From Polytrichum commune (lineage: Eukaryota > Streptophyta > Polytrichopsida > Polytrichales > Polytrichaceae), in the NCBI GenBank assembly GCA_950295325.1, contig OX485809.1, forward strand, positions 7,812,001-7,876,000: a stretch of DNA of 64,000 bases, read 5' to 3'. Position 1 is the stretch's first letter; each line of letters opens with the position of its first letter. The translations under genes were made by a program, and so were the position numbers. Below, one piece after another: positions 1 to 10,319 of this stretch. The notes below the pieces were generated by a model that did no database searches, was not told the DNA's origin, and saw nothing but the letters and a program-made list of their open reading frames with translations.

Positions 1-2800
1 ATTAAACACTTTGAAGTTAAACGTGACATTGCAAAACAATCAATGATGTGTTCATGAAATTATAACTACTATATGCATACATGTCAAGTTACAATATTAT
101 AAGTAGTAACACTTGAGCTTAAAAAGGAAGATTCAAGAATATTAGATGTTCTTCATCATTATAAGATTACTATCAATTGTGTGATTAATGTTTATGAAAT
201 ACTAAAGGATTCATACAACTTATTGAACACTATATTATTATCAAGGATATTGTTGCACCTCTTGAAGCTTTCTTTTAATCTAATGGTTCTTATTATCAAT
301 GATGCCTTACATTGAGAGTAAGAATTAAGATAATGAAATTGTGTTCACTTCAATAACTATATTCATATCATAAGGAGAAGAGAGGGATTATTAATTCGAG
401 ACCGAACATATTAATGAGGCACGGTAATTCTCAACCGAATATAAATTTACGTGATGTTTCACCGTGAGTCTTCTTGAGCTAAATTGCAAGAGAATGACCC
501 ACGAGGTGCATCACTCATTGTTCAAGGCTATTTTTCCAACCCCATGAATTGCTTGAGCAATGTCAATGCAAAAAAGGAGTTTAATTAATTACGCAACATT
601 CTCCCCCTTCCATCTTAAAATTCGCACATTGCACAATCTGTCTACCCCTAATGGAGACAACCTTCCTCGTTGTGACTCGGTGTCCTTATGTCATGGTGAT
701 ATGGGTTTGCTTTGGCCCTCAAGTCCGGCAAGAATCCGCCATGCCCCTTGCTGCCCACAATAGGGGGTTTGATGGAGTTCAACGCCAAGAACTACCCCAA
801 CAAGAACTCATTGTCGTTGCGCTAATATGTAAGCAAATATCATGTGACGTGAGCGGAGTGGGCATGGTCATTGCATGACAACAGTTGCAGCTGTGATTGA
901 TGCCAAGGTTGGTGTCGGCTTGCCGCCTTGACGTCTATCCCAAACCCGCCTTGACCGTTGGCTGGGACGAAATTATCAACCCGACCCCCCTTCGCCTTTG
1001 GCGACCGCCCGGAAGAAGCTTTTGAAATGTTCCACCTTGGAAAAGAGATTCAACACATAGACGCATGCATCTCCTAAGGTGATGATACTCCAAGGGTCAA
1101 TCATCAAATTCCCCACTCTCATGGATTACTTTGAGCATGAATCAAGAGAAAAATAGAAAAATGTGATTCAGTTCCCCTCCCAATTTCAACCAGTAGCTAG
1201 CCAATAGGAGACGCTTGCCAGGACGATTGCTCAGATGTTTCCTTAGGTATTGTTGTCCCGCGGTTGGGCTAGTTGAAAAATTGTTGCGCTTAGTCCCAAT
1301 CCTCCACAACATGAGGCGAGTCAGTGCAACGGGGAGTTGGTGGCAACAAAATTGTCGTCCAGCTTGACTTAGTGAACCCTCGGCATTGCACCCACGTGAT
1401 GTTGATCCCCAACTCCCTCAATCATCACATCCCACACTCATTCACATTACTGTGCCTATTGTTCTCTCCCCATACCTCTAACACAAGACATCTCAGGAAC
1501 TCACATGCTCAACCATCTTCCCCTATCACCTAACATGTTTAACACACCATATTCTCTCTTTCCAACGTCACATGCCCACGTCTTGCCCTATGCAAAGTCT
1601 CCACTCACATCAATTTTACGATCAGACAACAACCAGTTCAGTTGCACTTCCATGTCATGCTTAAATCACTAGAGAGAAAACTATGGATCCAGAATTGGCA
1701 CAAATCCGAGCCCTAAGCAACCTCTATGCATCGGATCTGTAAGTTAGTAACCATGGTTCACACGGTTGCTCCTTCTCCTTGCCAATAATCAACGCTCAAC
1801 CCACATAGATGACTTTGATTGTCCCTTCCCATCGCTAGCATTTTATCTTGCAGCTCATCCGCAACTCCCACCATAGGTTTCCAATACCCTTGCATGGAAC
1901 ATATCCCCTTGGAGACTCGGCCTCACCTCTTTAGAACCTCCCACCAGGGCAGAGCCTTCTCATTTTGGTATATTCCTTCCCTTGTTTTTGTATTGCCGAT
2001 GTTTGCTTTCCACCTAACCTTAGTAACTCTTCCCACATATGTGCCAGCCTAACCCAATCGCTTGCACCGACAACAACTACAACACAACCAACAACATATC
2101 TCCAAAATTTCCCCACCTTCACCTCATGCACCAAATCTGATCCCTCCTAGATTACTCAACCACTCCAGTGCGTGATGCCTCTTGCAGTTCTTTCATCCCA
2201 ACGCGATTGATTTTTGGCACTTCGTCTTACATATAGACCGAACTCTTCAATAGCCTCTTTTTCCTCGGTGTGCAACTACTAAAAACAAAACCCCTTTATT
2301 ATTGTGTACTCTTTCCACTACCTATGCCACTTGGAGGCTTTGTGAAAAATCATTTGCTGAAGCAGGCTTCCGCACCCGTCCTCCTCCCTCAATACTCTAT
2401 TCATACTCATGCCTCTGATTTTTTTTCTCAAACCGTAACCGTGCTAGCTACCACAGTTGCCAAGAGCACCAAGAGGAAAGGAAGACAATTTTTTTTTCTC
2501 CCGGAACAATGCTTATGCCTCTACTGTCCTCCTCCCTTCCCAAATGTCCTTCTGAGCCTCACTTTCCCGAGCTCCCGAGACCCCTCCAACTTTTTTTTCC
2601 CGCTCTGCTCGACATCTTTGGGGGAGCCACCCAAAAAAGGATGGGCTTAATCTCTTGACTTTTCCTTTCCCTCCTTTTGTTTTTTTGCCTCTCAACTTGA
2701 CTTAACTCAAATTACCTTAACTTTAACTTAACTTAAGTTCCTCTTGCTTTTTGAATGTCTCAGGTTCTTAATTTATTTCCAACGTCAAAACCACATTACC
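1..2800. other. no supported gene; AT-rich then pyrimidine-rich sequence
   Basis: No open frame here has recognisable family similarity or convincing exon structure. From about 1560 to 2650 the plus strand is rich in C and T, with several T runs. The short open frames in it are low-complexity and look like by-products of that composition. I see no RNA gene. Confidence 0.5.
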
Positions 2801-2804
2801 CTTA

Positions 2805-2839
2805 GATTAATCATGCATGTGGGCACAATTTTGGGCTCG
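2805..2839 (-). repeat. possible terminus of the TGAGCCCAAA element family
   Basis: The sequence ending at 2839 resembles, on the minus strand, the first ~30 bases of the 9-bp-duplication elements found at 22316, 56145, 45316 and 5166. It has the same 'gggcac-aattttgggctc' block, with the last base of the terminus changed. No matching opposite end was found upstream, so this may be a fragment or chance similarity. Confidence 0.3.
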
Positions 2840-4250
2840 CATAATGTCAAAATCTCCTCATGGGTGCTTTGGCGGGTTGGTTTTTGGAAATGGATGGCTG
2901 AATGGTAGTCATGGGATAGGCCAATATCAGGGTCTCTATTTCAAATGGGAGTTGGGTTATATTGAAGTGTTGCCCTGCTATGCCATCTAGGCAACATATT
3001 GGAAAGAAATATTGACCAACATGAGGGTAGGAAAATACTGACATTCTGAGGGTGTGGATGGATGTTGGTACGAAGCTCTTCGGTGCTCCTTCATCAATTG
3101 CTAGCTTCTCCATCACTTTGAATCCTAGCCAAAAGCGTTTTGTCAGTGGGGTTTTCTCATTGGGTGTTGGTTTGTTTTTTTTTTTGTCAATATTGTTTTG
3201 TTGCCTCCACACCTCTTTAGCCCTTGTGGTGGAGAGTTTGCCTCCATCAATGCGAACTTTGGGTTGGCCATTAGGTCTCGTGCAACACCCTTGTTTCCTC
3301 CTTGTCATGTCATCTTATTGCTGCAAGTTTTGCCACACATTGAAGTTATTTTGTTGTATTTTAATGTGTAGTTGAGGCCGTGAATGGTGAGCAATGAGTG
3401 GTGAGCGATGAGTGGTAGATTGTGAGCGGTGAGGAAAGATGATGAAAAATGAACCAGAGAAGCGAAGAACAGTGTGTCCTTTCAGAGGTCGGGAGAGGGA
3501 GGCAATGTTGAAGCATCGGGTATCTAGTGTTCTCTGAAGCTCTCCCCTCTCCACCCACCTCATCAGACCCTGAAAGGCCGCTCAAACGGCCACCTAAAAA
3601 ACTTCAGAAAGATATATAACGGGAGGCCATGACTCCCTTCTGCATCTCTCTCAGAGTCTTAATGATATCTTCAAAAGCACAGCTCCGACACCTAAAGCTT
3701 CTACCACCATCACATCTCTGCACTTGTGTCACCAAAAATTCCCCACCTTTCGATTTCGTCCTAGCCCGAGTGGAAAAGTTATAATGACACGTAGAAAATC
3801 CTCCCTTAGTAATTCAATGTATGATTTCAATATACCCTTGGAATATACACCACTTGACTAATCCCACACTATATCATCTTATATTCCTTAATTTTGGGTA
3901 AGATCATATCCTTAGCCTTCTCCAATGTTCACCCGGCCGCCTTGGCTACGCCTGCCTTTAATGATTTCCCTCGTGTGAATCGAGTCCTCGCCGTTGATTC
4001 CACACTACTGCACGAACCTTCGCTTATTGATTTCATGAAGCACATAAGTTTAAGTATTAACAAATACTTGTGTAACTTATGGTGGCCTTTCCTTCACAGG
4101 CCTTCACATTCCATTACTAAGTTCAACCTCAATGGTCAATCACCAATACATTCAAAAGTTACACACACCCCTTCCTACCTAATGAATCCAACACTTTAAG
4201 TCTAAACATCATAAGTCAAAAACTATAAGAGTGTGTCACTATTTTTTTTG
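2840..4250. other. no supported gene; one patch of GAGC-type short repeats
   Basis: No recognisable gene. At 3385-3440 there are irregular repeats of the type GTGAGCAATGAGTGG followed by GATGATGAAAAATG. This resembles the inner part of the left terminus of the 11.7 kb element at 12229, in the same orientation. It may be the worn end of a relative, but no partner end or target duplication was found. Confidence 0.4.
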
Positions 4251-4253
4251 GAA

Positions 4254-4498
4254 GTTTGGACATAGTCTCGGTTTTTTGGCTCTCAAAAATTCATATGAAT
4301 TCCAAAAAATGAGTTCTTGGTATCCATGGATAGGTAATGAAGTCCTCCACATGAATATGCAATAATATTTTTACTGCCACAAAGTATATGGTTGCAATTC
4401 TACGATGTTCCCTTTGAATCTGCATTTTTTCCCTAGTTTTTGAAATTTAGACATAGTCTCGGTTTTTTGGCTCTCAAAAATTCATATGAAGTCCAACA
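4254..4498 (+). repeat. two-copy direct repeat, ~190 bp spacing
   Basis: A block of about 50 bases containing ACATAGTCTCGGTTTTTTGG and then CTCAAAAATTCATATGAA appears at about 4258-4307 and again at about 4447-4498 with only a few differences. The intervening DNA is AT-rich and shows no coding signal. It may be a local tandem duplication. Confidence 0.7.
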
Positions 4499-4499
4499 A

Positions 4500-5166
4500 A
4501 ACTAAATGCTCCAATAAGAGACTTTGCACATCCGTATAAGTATAAGGCTAATCAATGTAAATCCAAGTACTCAAACAAAGCCATAAATTGAACTTTAAAT
4601 CATTCACGCCCAACTATTACTAACAAGAGGTCAAGGCCAACTAGCCTTGGCTCCTAACCTTACACCCATGCACACACACGTGCTCTTATCTTGTTTCCCA
4701 CGCACCCATACTTATAGCACGTGGGGTGCCAAAGAGCACGAAGGAAAGAGAGGATGAATGAGGGAAGAACGAGGTCTTAAATAGAAAAGAGAAGGAGAGG
4801 GCATGAAGTAAGGATAAGGTGAGAGGATTAGAGCCTCCAATCACAACCTCTTAACCTTCTCCTTTTAAGTAGGGACTCATCCCATCCACAAGGTTCTTCC
4901 ATTCCTAAACCAACAAGGTGGATCCTAATGTGGGCATTTAACCCGCGGATCCCCTCTCGCCTCACCTTACTCCATACTCACCTAGTTAAGGCATTACCTC
5001 ATTGAACTTAAAACTTGAGACAATCACACAACACCCCTAATGTTTAAACTTAATCCACACCACACTTCACTCTTTTTATATTTTTGTGAATAATTAATAA
5101 CCTTTAAAACATAACTTCTAATGGTCTCAAAGACTTAAGAACACATGTGAACACCATTTTGGGCTC
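4500..5166 (-). mobile_element. decayed copy of the TGAGCCCAAA non-autonomous element (left limit uncertain)
   Basis: Read on the minus strand, the element begins at 5166 with the same TGAGCCCAAAATGG terminus as the copies at 22316 and 56145. It continues through an AAAAAGAGTGA-like block and an internal segment at 4830-4990 that aligns with the copy at 22316. The opposite terminus was not found, so this copy is truncated or diverged and 4500 is only an estimate. It has no coding capacity. Confidence 0.6.
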
Positions 5167-6616
5167 ACAACTTGCTTACCCAACATATTATGTTCACTGC
5201 TAATAGGGTTATTTTGACCCTCTCATCTGTTTTCACTGCTGAAAGGATTGTAGAAACCTTTGTCTTACCTGTTTAAATCTGTTGCTGAACTACACCACAA
5301 CTAGCAAACGTCGCAACAGTCGCGTCCAAAGAGCTCCAACATATCTTTATGCTTAGATACAAAATCAGTCAAAATCTTACTGTCCAAGTCTAGCGACTAG
5401 GAAGTTGCAACATTAGTGTTACAGAGCTGCTTCAAAGGAAGCAATCGAAAGAAGTTGGAGAACAACTATTGCACCACCCACCAAGAACCAAGAAAGAATT
5501 TGTCGAAAGGAAACTGCTTCAAGAAGTTGAGGAGGCAGCCACTGAAGGAGCGGCGACGACACACACATCAGCTGAGATCTATATTGCCAAAACTACCACA
5601 CCGAAATGCTGGTAGACTGTGAACGCATACCTCTTGTAGATCTGATTGGATGAATGTCAAGTTTGTACTCAAGTAGATCAAATAGTGAAACTCAGATCTA
5701 GGAAAATCTGTAAAAAATGTAAGAGCTAGAAACAAGATTTGTTACGAGAAATATGTCACAAAGTCCAACCACAGATCTAGAAATAGTTGCTTACGAATTT
5801 GGAATACGATGTGAGAGGAGGGATTAGTTGACTCCAGACATAGAGCTATGCAACAATAGTGTGGAAAACTCATAAACCTGATTTTGTGAAGGAGGTTCTT
5901 GAAATCTATAGAACCTGTGAGGACAACTAGCAAAAAGACTCCGAGGATTCACCTATATCGCTTAAAAACGCTGAATCAGTACCATTAAGCGCTCAAAACC
6001 CTTGTATCCAAGAAAGATCAATAGGACTACCATTAGCCGTGACTAGAAGTTGTTGCAACCTGGAAGAAAACACTATAAAGAGAAGTTGATGCTGCAACTT
6101 TGTGTGAAGGTACCATGTCCACTTAAAGGGAGGAAGGTACTGATCTGAGAAGTAGATGTTTGGTTGCCAAAAAAAAGTCTTGTCTCGGCTTGGCCTGGCT
6201 GGCTAGGAGAAAAACACCTGCCTTTTCCACCGAGAGAAGGAGTCACAACTCGCTTCTGGTTACCGAAAAAAATTTGGAGGATAGTGCAGTTGTTGTCCAA
6301 GAGAAATAGTTGTTATTAAATTGAAGAGGGAGCTAGTCTGTTACCAAAAGAGGAACATCTCTACTGCTAAGAGAAGAAACTACTGTGTGAAAGAAGGAGT
6401 TGCTAATTTGAAGAGGCAGTTGGTTTGTTGACATATGTGTTGCCGAGAAGGGGCTACGGTGCGAGAAGGAGAGTTGTTGTCCAGAAAGGGTTACTGATCG
6501 AGAATGAAAGTTGTTGCACGCTGCCTACGAAGGACCACTGCTACCTTCGATGGAGATACATTGTTGCTTACCTCTGTGCCGAGTGTTGTTGGGGTCACAA
6601 AGCTATTGTATTGGGA
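5167..6616. other. no supported gene
   Basis: No open frame with family similarity and no clear repeat structure were seen. The stretch from 5900 to 6600 is purine-rich, with many GTTGTTG and GAGAAG words. It lies directly upstream of the LINE and could include its 5' untranslated part, but nothing shows this. Confidence 0.4.
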
Positions 6617-6617
6617 G

Positions 6618-6663
6618 ATAGAGGTATGTGATAATCCATGGCAAATCCATCACATACCTCTAT
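6618..6663. other. 15-bp perfect hairpin upstream of the LINE leader
   Basis: ATAGAGGTATGTGAT at 6618-6632 is exactly complementary to 6649-6663, with a 16-base loop holding CCATGG. The word TACCTCTATATCATG then repeats directly just downstream (to about 6686). It lies about 40 bases before the likely ORF1 start at 6701. A structured 5' untranslated region of the LINE is possible but not shown. Confidence 0.6.
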
Positions 6664-6797
6664 ATCATGCATACCTCTATATCATGTATTGGGATCATGG
6701 ATGGGAGAAAATAATGTACTAAACAATTATTTCAAAAATGACGCCCAATGCAAACTCACGGGCAGGGTTGTCTATTGTGTCGTGACGGAGGGTAATC

Positions 6798-6865
6798 CCG
6801 GCATAATGTCGTGCCGTCACGACACGTATCCGTCACGACACGTATCCGTCACGACATTATGCCGG
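6798..6865. other. 16-bp perfect hairpin in the hAT-type element
   Basis: CCGGCATAATGTCGTG at 6798-6813 is exactly complementary to 6850-6865. The loop contains two tandem copies of the 16-mer CGTCACGACACGTATC (about 6815-6846). The other end of the element holds a 12-bp stem with a four-base loop at 7799-7826 made of the same TGTCGTGACGGA word. Repeated subterminal words of this kind often act as transposase binding sites in hAT elements; that role is inferred here. Confidence 0.75.
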
Positions 6866-7013
6866 ATGCTGTCTTTATCCTGACGGACTTGAATTTTACC
6901 GATTTTTTTGTGTAATTACATTAACCCAATTCAGACACGTAGGATTTACAATGTCCACGTGTGATGACATGTCAGCAAAGTAAAGGTAAAGTGGGGAAAA
7001 TTTTACTAGAGCC

Positions 7014-7605
7014 CGTCCGCCCCCCCGTCCGCCCCTGTTCCCGACCCCGTCCGCTCCGTTCCCAACCCCGTACGCCCCGTTCCCCCCCGTCCGCCCCAGT
7101 TTTTTTTTTTTTTTTTTTTTTTTCCCCTTCCCCGTCCGCCCCATTTTTTAAAAAAAAAATTCCCCCCCCCTCCGTCCGCTCCCGTTCCCCCCCGTCCGCC
7201 CCTCCGTCCGCTCCCCCGTCCGCCCCAGTTTTTTTTTTTTTTTTTCCCCCCCCTTCCCTGTCCGCCCCATTTAAAAAAAAAATCCCCCCCCCCCTCCGTC
7301 CGCTCCCGTTCCCAACCCCGTCCGCCTCGTTCCCCCCCGTTCCCCCCCCCCCCGTCCGCTCCCCCGTCCGCCCCAGTTTTTTTTCCCCCCCCCCCCCCTT
7401 CCCCGTCCGCCCCATTGTTTTTTTAAAAAAAATTCCCCCCCCTCCGTCCGCTCCCGTTCCCCCCCGTCCGCCCCCGTTCCCGACCCCGTCCGCTCCGTTC
7501 CCCCCCCCCCCCCGTCCGCCCCCGTTCCCGACTCCGTCCGCTCCGTTCCCCCCCCCCCCCCCACCCCCGTCTGCCCCACCCTCGTCCCCCGTCCGCCCCA
7601 CACCC
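7014..7605. repeat. C-rich array of CCGTCCGCCCC words with T and A runs
   Basis: About 590 bases are built almost only from variants of CCCGTCCGCCCC and CCGTTCCCCCC, broken by runs of 8-24 T and short A runs. It lies wholly within the hAT-type element. The minus strand is a dense series of G runs that could form G-quadruplexes. The long open frames across it on both strands are composition artefacts. Homopolymer lengths here may be inaccurate in the assembly. Confidence 0.85.
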
Positions 7606-8589
7606 TCCTTAGTCGTTTTTTACTACTTTGATTTTAACAAAATGGTAAACAAAATGGCAAAATGATTTACCTGGCGCTAGGCATATCCACGACCACGTCG
7701 GCGTTTTCTGCCACATAGGACTCCACCTTGGCAAGAAGGTAAGTATTTTACCCACCCTAGTCCGTTCCCCCTATGTTGACCCTACGTGGACCCTATTGTG
7801 TCGTGACGGAGGGGTCCGTCACGACACGACACGACATGACGGCACGACACCGTCATGACGTCGCGATAGACAACCCTGCTCACGGGGGTGTGCAATATCC
7901 AATGTTTGAGTGCCGCGGTGTACAAGAAATTCGTGAAGAAAAGCCATGAAATATGCAATAAATATGTAGAGTTCTCTCTTCACCCTAAGAGTTTGGATGA
8001 AATATCCAAACCCTCAACCGAGGAACTTACAAGGTTAGGTTTCAATGATGTTACCACGGCCCTAGCCGACACGGTAGAAGCAATGGAAAATGCCCCCTCT
8101 AATGCACTTGAAAAAAAAGATATAAACAAAATTGTAGAAGAGGTTGTCGCAAAAGGTACCGCCATAGTTTGCAACGAAATGCAAACTATGAAAACTCGCC
8201 TCATAACACAGGCGTAGAATTTTGTCACATACGTAGCGGATAAAGTAGCCAAAACTCTCAAAAAGAAAATGGCCACACTAAGGCAAACCCTTAGCAAAAT
8301 CATGGCCGCCCTTGAATCTACAGACATGCTTGACAAGGGAGATTCATCCAGTGACAAAGATGACCTAATGGCGATAAACTGAAATTGCCAAACACCTCAA
8401 TACTCCCCCAAACTAAACCTACACACATCCAAAAATTACAAAAACAAAATAAAGAGGTATTTCTAAATACCCCCACTCCAATAGAAATCACCAATACCAT
8501 TCCACAAAACAACAATACAAAAAGCAACATACAAACAAATAAATACATAACCAAGCAATATACATAAAACACAAATATTGAATCAATAA

Positions 8590-8850
8590 TATACATACAA
8601 CGAATTAATACCAAAAACCAATACTTATACCAATACCAATATCAACCCCACCACCAAACCAAATATCAATACCAATACCAAGCCCAAATCCAATATCGAT
8701 ACCGATACTAATACCTATACCCAACTCAATACCAACACCAATACTTATATCAACCCCAATATCAATACCAAACTCAATACCACCACCAATACCACCACCA
8801 ATACCAATACCAATACCACATCCAACACCAAAAACCAATACCAAATACCT
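8590..8850 (+). repeat. AATACC/AATATC low-complexity array inside the LINE
   Basis: Irregular tandem six-base words (AATACC, AATATC, CAACCC) fill this stretch. In the frame shared with the 2A-like motif downstream they read as a run of Gln, Tyr and His residues, with one TAA at 8565-8567 just before and another stop inside. It may be an expanded spacer between the leader and the 2A motif. Confidence 0.75.
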
Positions 8851-8939
8851 TAGCACTTGACGCAGTCCAAGCTCAAAACAACAAAATACCACAACCTAAC
8901 ATCCCTCAACAGAAACCAAAAAAACCAATATATGTCTTT

Positions 8940-8990
8940 AATTACCTATTTTTGTCACAATGCGGAGATATTGAAACCAATCCAGGACCA
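8940..8990 (+). other. 2A-like ribosome-skipping motif (GDIETNPGP)
   Basis: In the same frame as the endonuclease segment downstream, the translation reads NYLFLSQCGDIETNPGP. The core D-I-E-T-N-P-G-P at 8967-8990 fits the 2A consensus D-x-E-x-N-P-G-P exactly, preceded by a hydrophobic stretch as usual. 2A peptides make the ribosome release the upstream product between the final Gly and Pro; they are known at the N-terminus of polyproteins in several non-LTR retrotransposons. TGA TAA codons at 9031-9036 now follow it, so this copy cannot express the full polyprotein. Confidence 0.85.
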
Positions 8991-9036
8991 ATGCCAAATA
9001 TATTACAAATTCACCCGGACATTCATAAAAAATGAT

Positions 9037-9845
9037 AAGCAACATATTTCATATCTAGTACAATTAAATTCCAACCTGAATATCAACACCTAGCCACTAG
9101 CTTCAAACCATTATTCCAAAACACACACCCTTTATACACACAAATAACATCCTCACTGCCATATTTAGATAGTTACATACAACAACATACCCACGACCCG
9201 CCCACCAAAGTGATTTACGCCCTCATCGTAACAATCCGCCCCTCCATCCAAGATTGTAATATGCAACAACAACCAATCCCAGATTGGACATCACATATAC
9301 TGGACAAAATGACAACACTACCAAACCCGCCAGAAAGACACATAGACACCCCACATCCATACTCACTATTCCTCAATACGTACCAAGACAAAAAATCCCC
9401 CCCAAATACAATCCACCATACATTGTCCGATCATATACGTCAACATCCCAAACCACTATATACCCAAAACATACATGAAACATTTCCGTATTTATCCGAA
9501 CAGTTAATTACATAAGTGCTAAGAAGCACAGAACCTATCACAGATGACACACACCCTACCTCTCCAACACCTAACAACCAAACATCCCCACCAAGGCCAA
9601 CAACACTAACAAGCCAAGAAATATACATCATAACATGGAATGTTGCATCGCTTAATATAGCAATATCATGCCTTCACGAACTAACCACATACTCCCAATC
9701 TCCCCCAACAGCCATAACCATACAAGAAATCAAACTTACCGCTACAAAATCCATTAAATACATACAAAACATTTTCCCTCACTACAAACTCTTCTTCAAC
9801 AACACACACAACATCATACGTACTATGCGCCAGAGAATGACCCAT
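9037..9845 (+). pseudogene. LINE ORF2 N-terminus with APE-type endonuclease motif (truncated)
   Basis: The frame of the 2A motif continues through 9037-9515 and, after one TAA at 9513-9515, to about 9845. At about 9625-9740 it reads ITWNVASLN, then ITIQEIKL. These match the N-terminal motifs of the APE/exonuclease III fold used by LINE endonucleases: the Asn of TWN at 9639 and the Glu of QE at 9726, which bind the catalytic metal. These domains nick target DNA to prime reverse transcription. The rest of the domain and the start of the reverse transcriptase are missing, replaced by an LTR fragment at 9846. Confidence 0.75.
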
Positions 9846-10319
9846 GCAGCTTCAGAACATCATAACTTCATTATATGATATCTGATGGTGACAAGAAACC
9901 ACTCCATCTGCATCTACGCTTCATGTAGTTGCCGATGGACTCCTCACTTGCCTCATTCCGCTAAGTATTGAGGAAGTTATGCTTGCCTACACCTTGGCAC
10001 TCCCAGGCCACTGCTGTACCAGGGCGCTTTCCCGGGACAGTGCCCCACTCAATTTGCCATAATTCTTAGCTCACACCTTGGATTGAGTGATCTTGAGCTA
10101 TCTAGAATCACCACACCATGAGCTACGCATAGCTCATGGCCTTACCCTTGTCCCTCCTAGTCTCCGTGGGTGGGAGGCGTTCCCAACGCCCGGGGTCCTC
10201 ACCCATACTAGGATCACTTGGGCCCTCTCACCAACAACGCCACAAGTCCCGGGTGTCACTCCGGGGTCTCTCTTATGCCCATGGTGTTTCGGGCATTCCT
10301 CATGGAGAGGTGCGCGACA
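9846..10319 (+). mobile_element. 3' part of an LTR (TGTCGC...GCGACA family) inside LINE copy A
   Basis: From GCAGCTTCAG at about 9846 to GCGACA at 10319 the sequence matches 63583-64000 closely. There the same family begins with TGTCGCAACCC at 63100. The inverted TGTCGC/GCGACA ends are typical LTR boundaries. Its 5' half and the adjoining LINE sequence are lost, so a deletion followed insertion. LINE sequence resumes at 10320 with the segment coding ITIQRETIQ. The many CCGGG-type palindromes and short open frames on both strands have no coding meaning. Confidence 0.75.

Larger units (their letters stand above)
6763..7878. mobile_element. hAT-type non-autonomous element with perfect 8-bp target duplication
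   Basis: Both ends carry CAGGGTTGTCTAT as terminal inverted repeats (6763 onward, and the complement ending at 7878). The bases CTCACGGG occur directly outside each end (6755-6762 and 7879-7886). An 8-bp duplication and a CAGGG terminus are hAT hallmarks. The 1116-bp interior encodes no transposase. It holds strong hairpins built from GTCGTGACGG words near both ends and a long C-rich array in the middle. It sits inside the LINE leader frame. Confidence 0.88.
6701..8382 (+). pseudogene. LINE ORF1-like leader, interrupted by a hAT-type element
   Basis: With 6763-7878 and one copy of the 8-bp target duplication removed, a single frame runs from ATG 6701 (MGENNVLNNYFKNDAQCKL) into the segment opening at 7888. 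It contains a charged helical stretch (TVEAMENAPSNALEKKDIN, then KVAKTLKKKMATLRQTL) that could form a coiled coil. TAG at 8215 and TGA at 8380 interrupt it. ORF1 proteins of LINEs usually bind RNA and oligomerise. No RRM or zinc knuckle is visible, so the assignment rests on position and continuity with the downstream LINE. Confidence 0.55.

Noticed and set aside
6961-7665. Pro-rich 234-residue and Gly-rich 209-residue open frames
   Set aside because: Both are readings of the C-rich simple array within a hAT-type element; no start context or domain.
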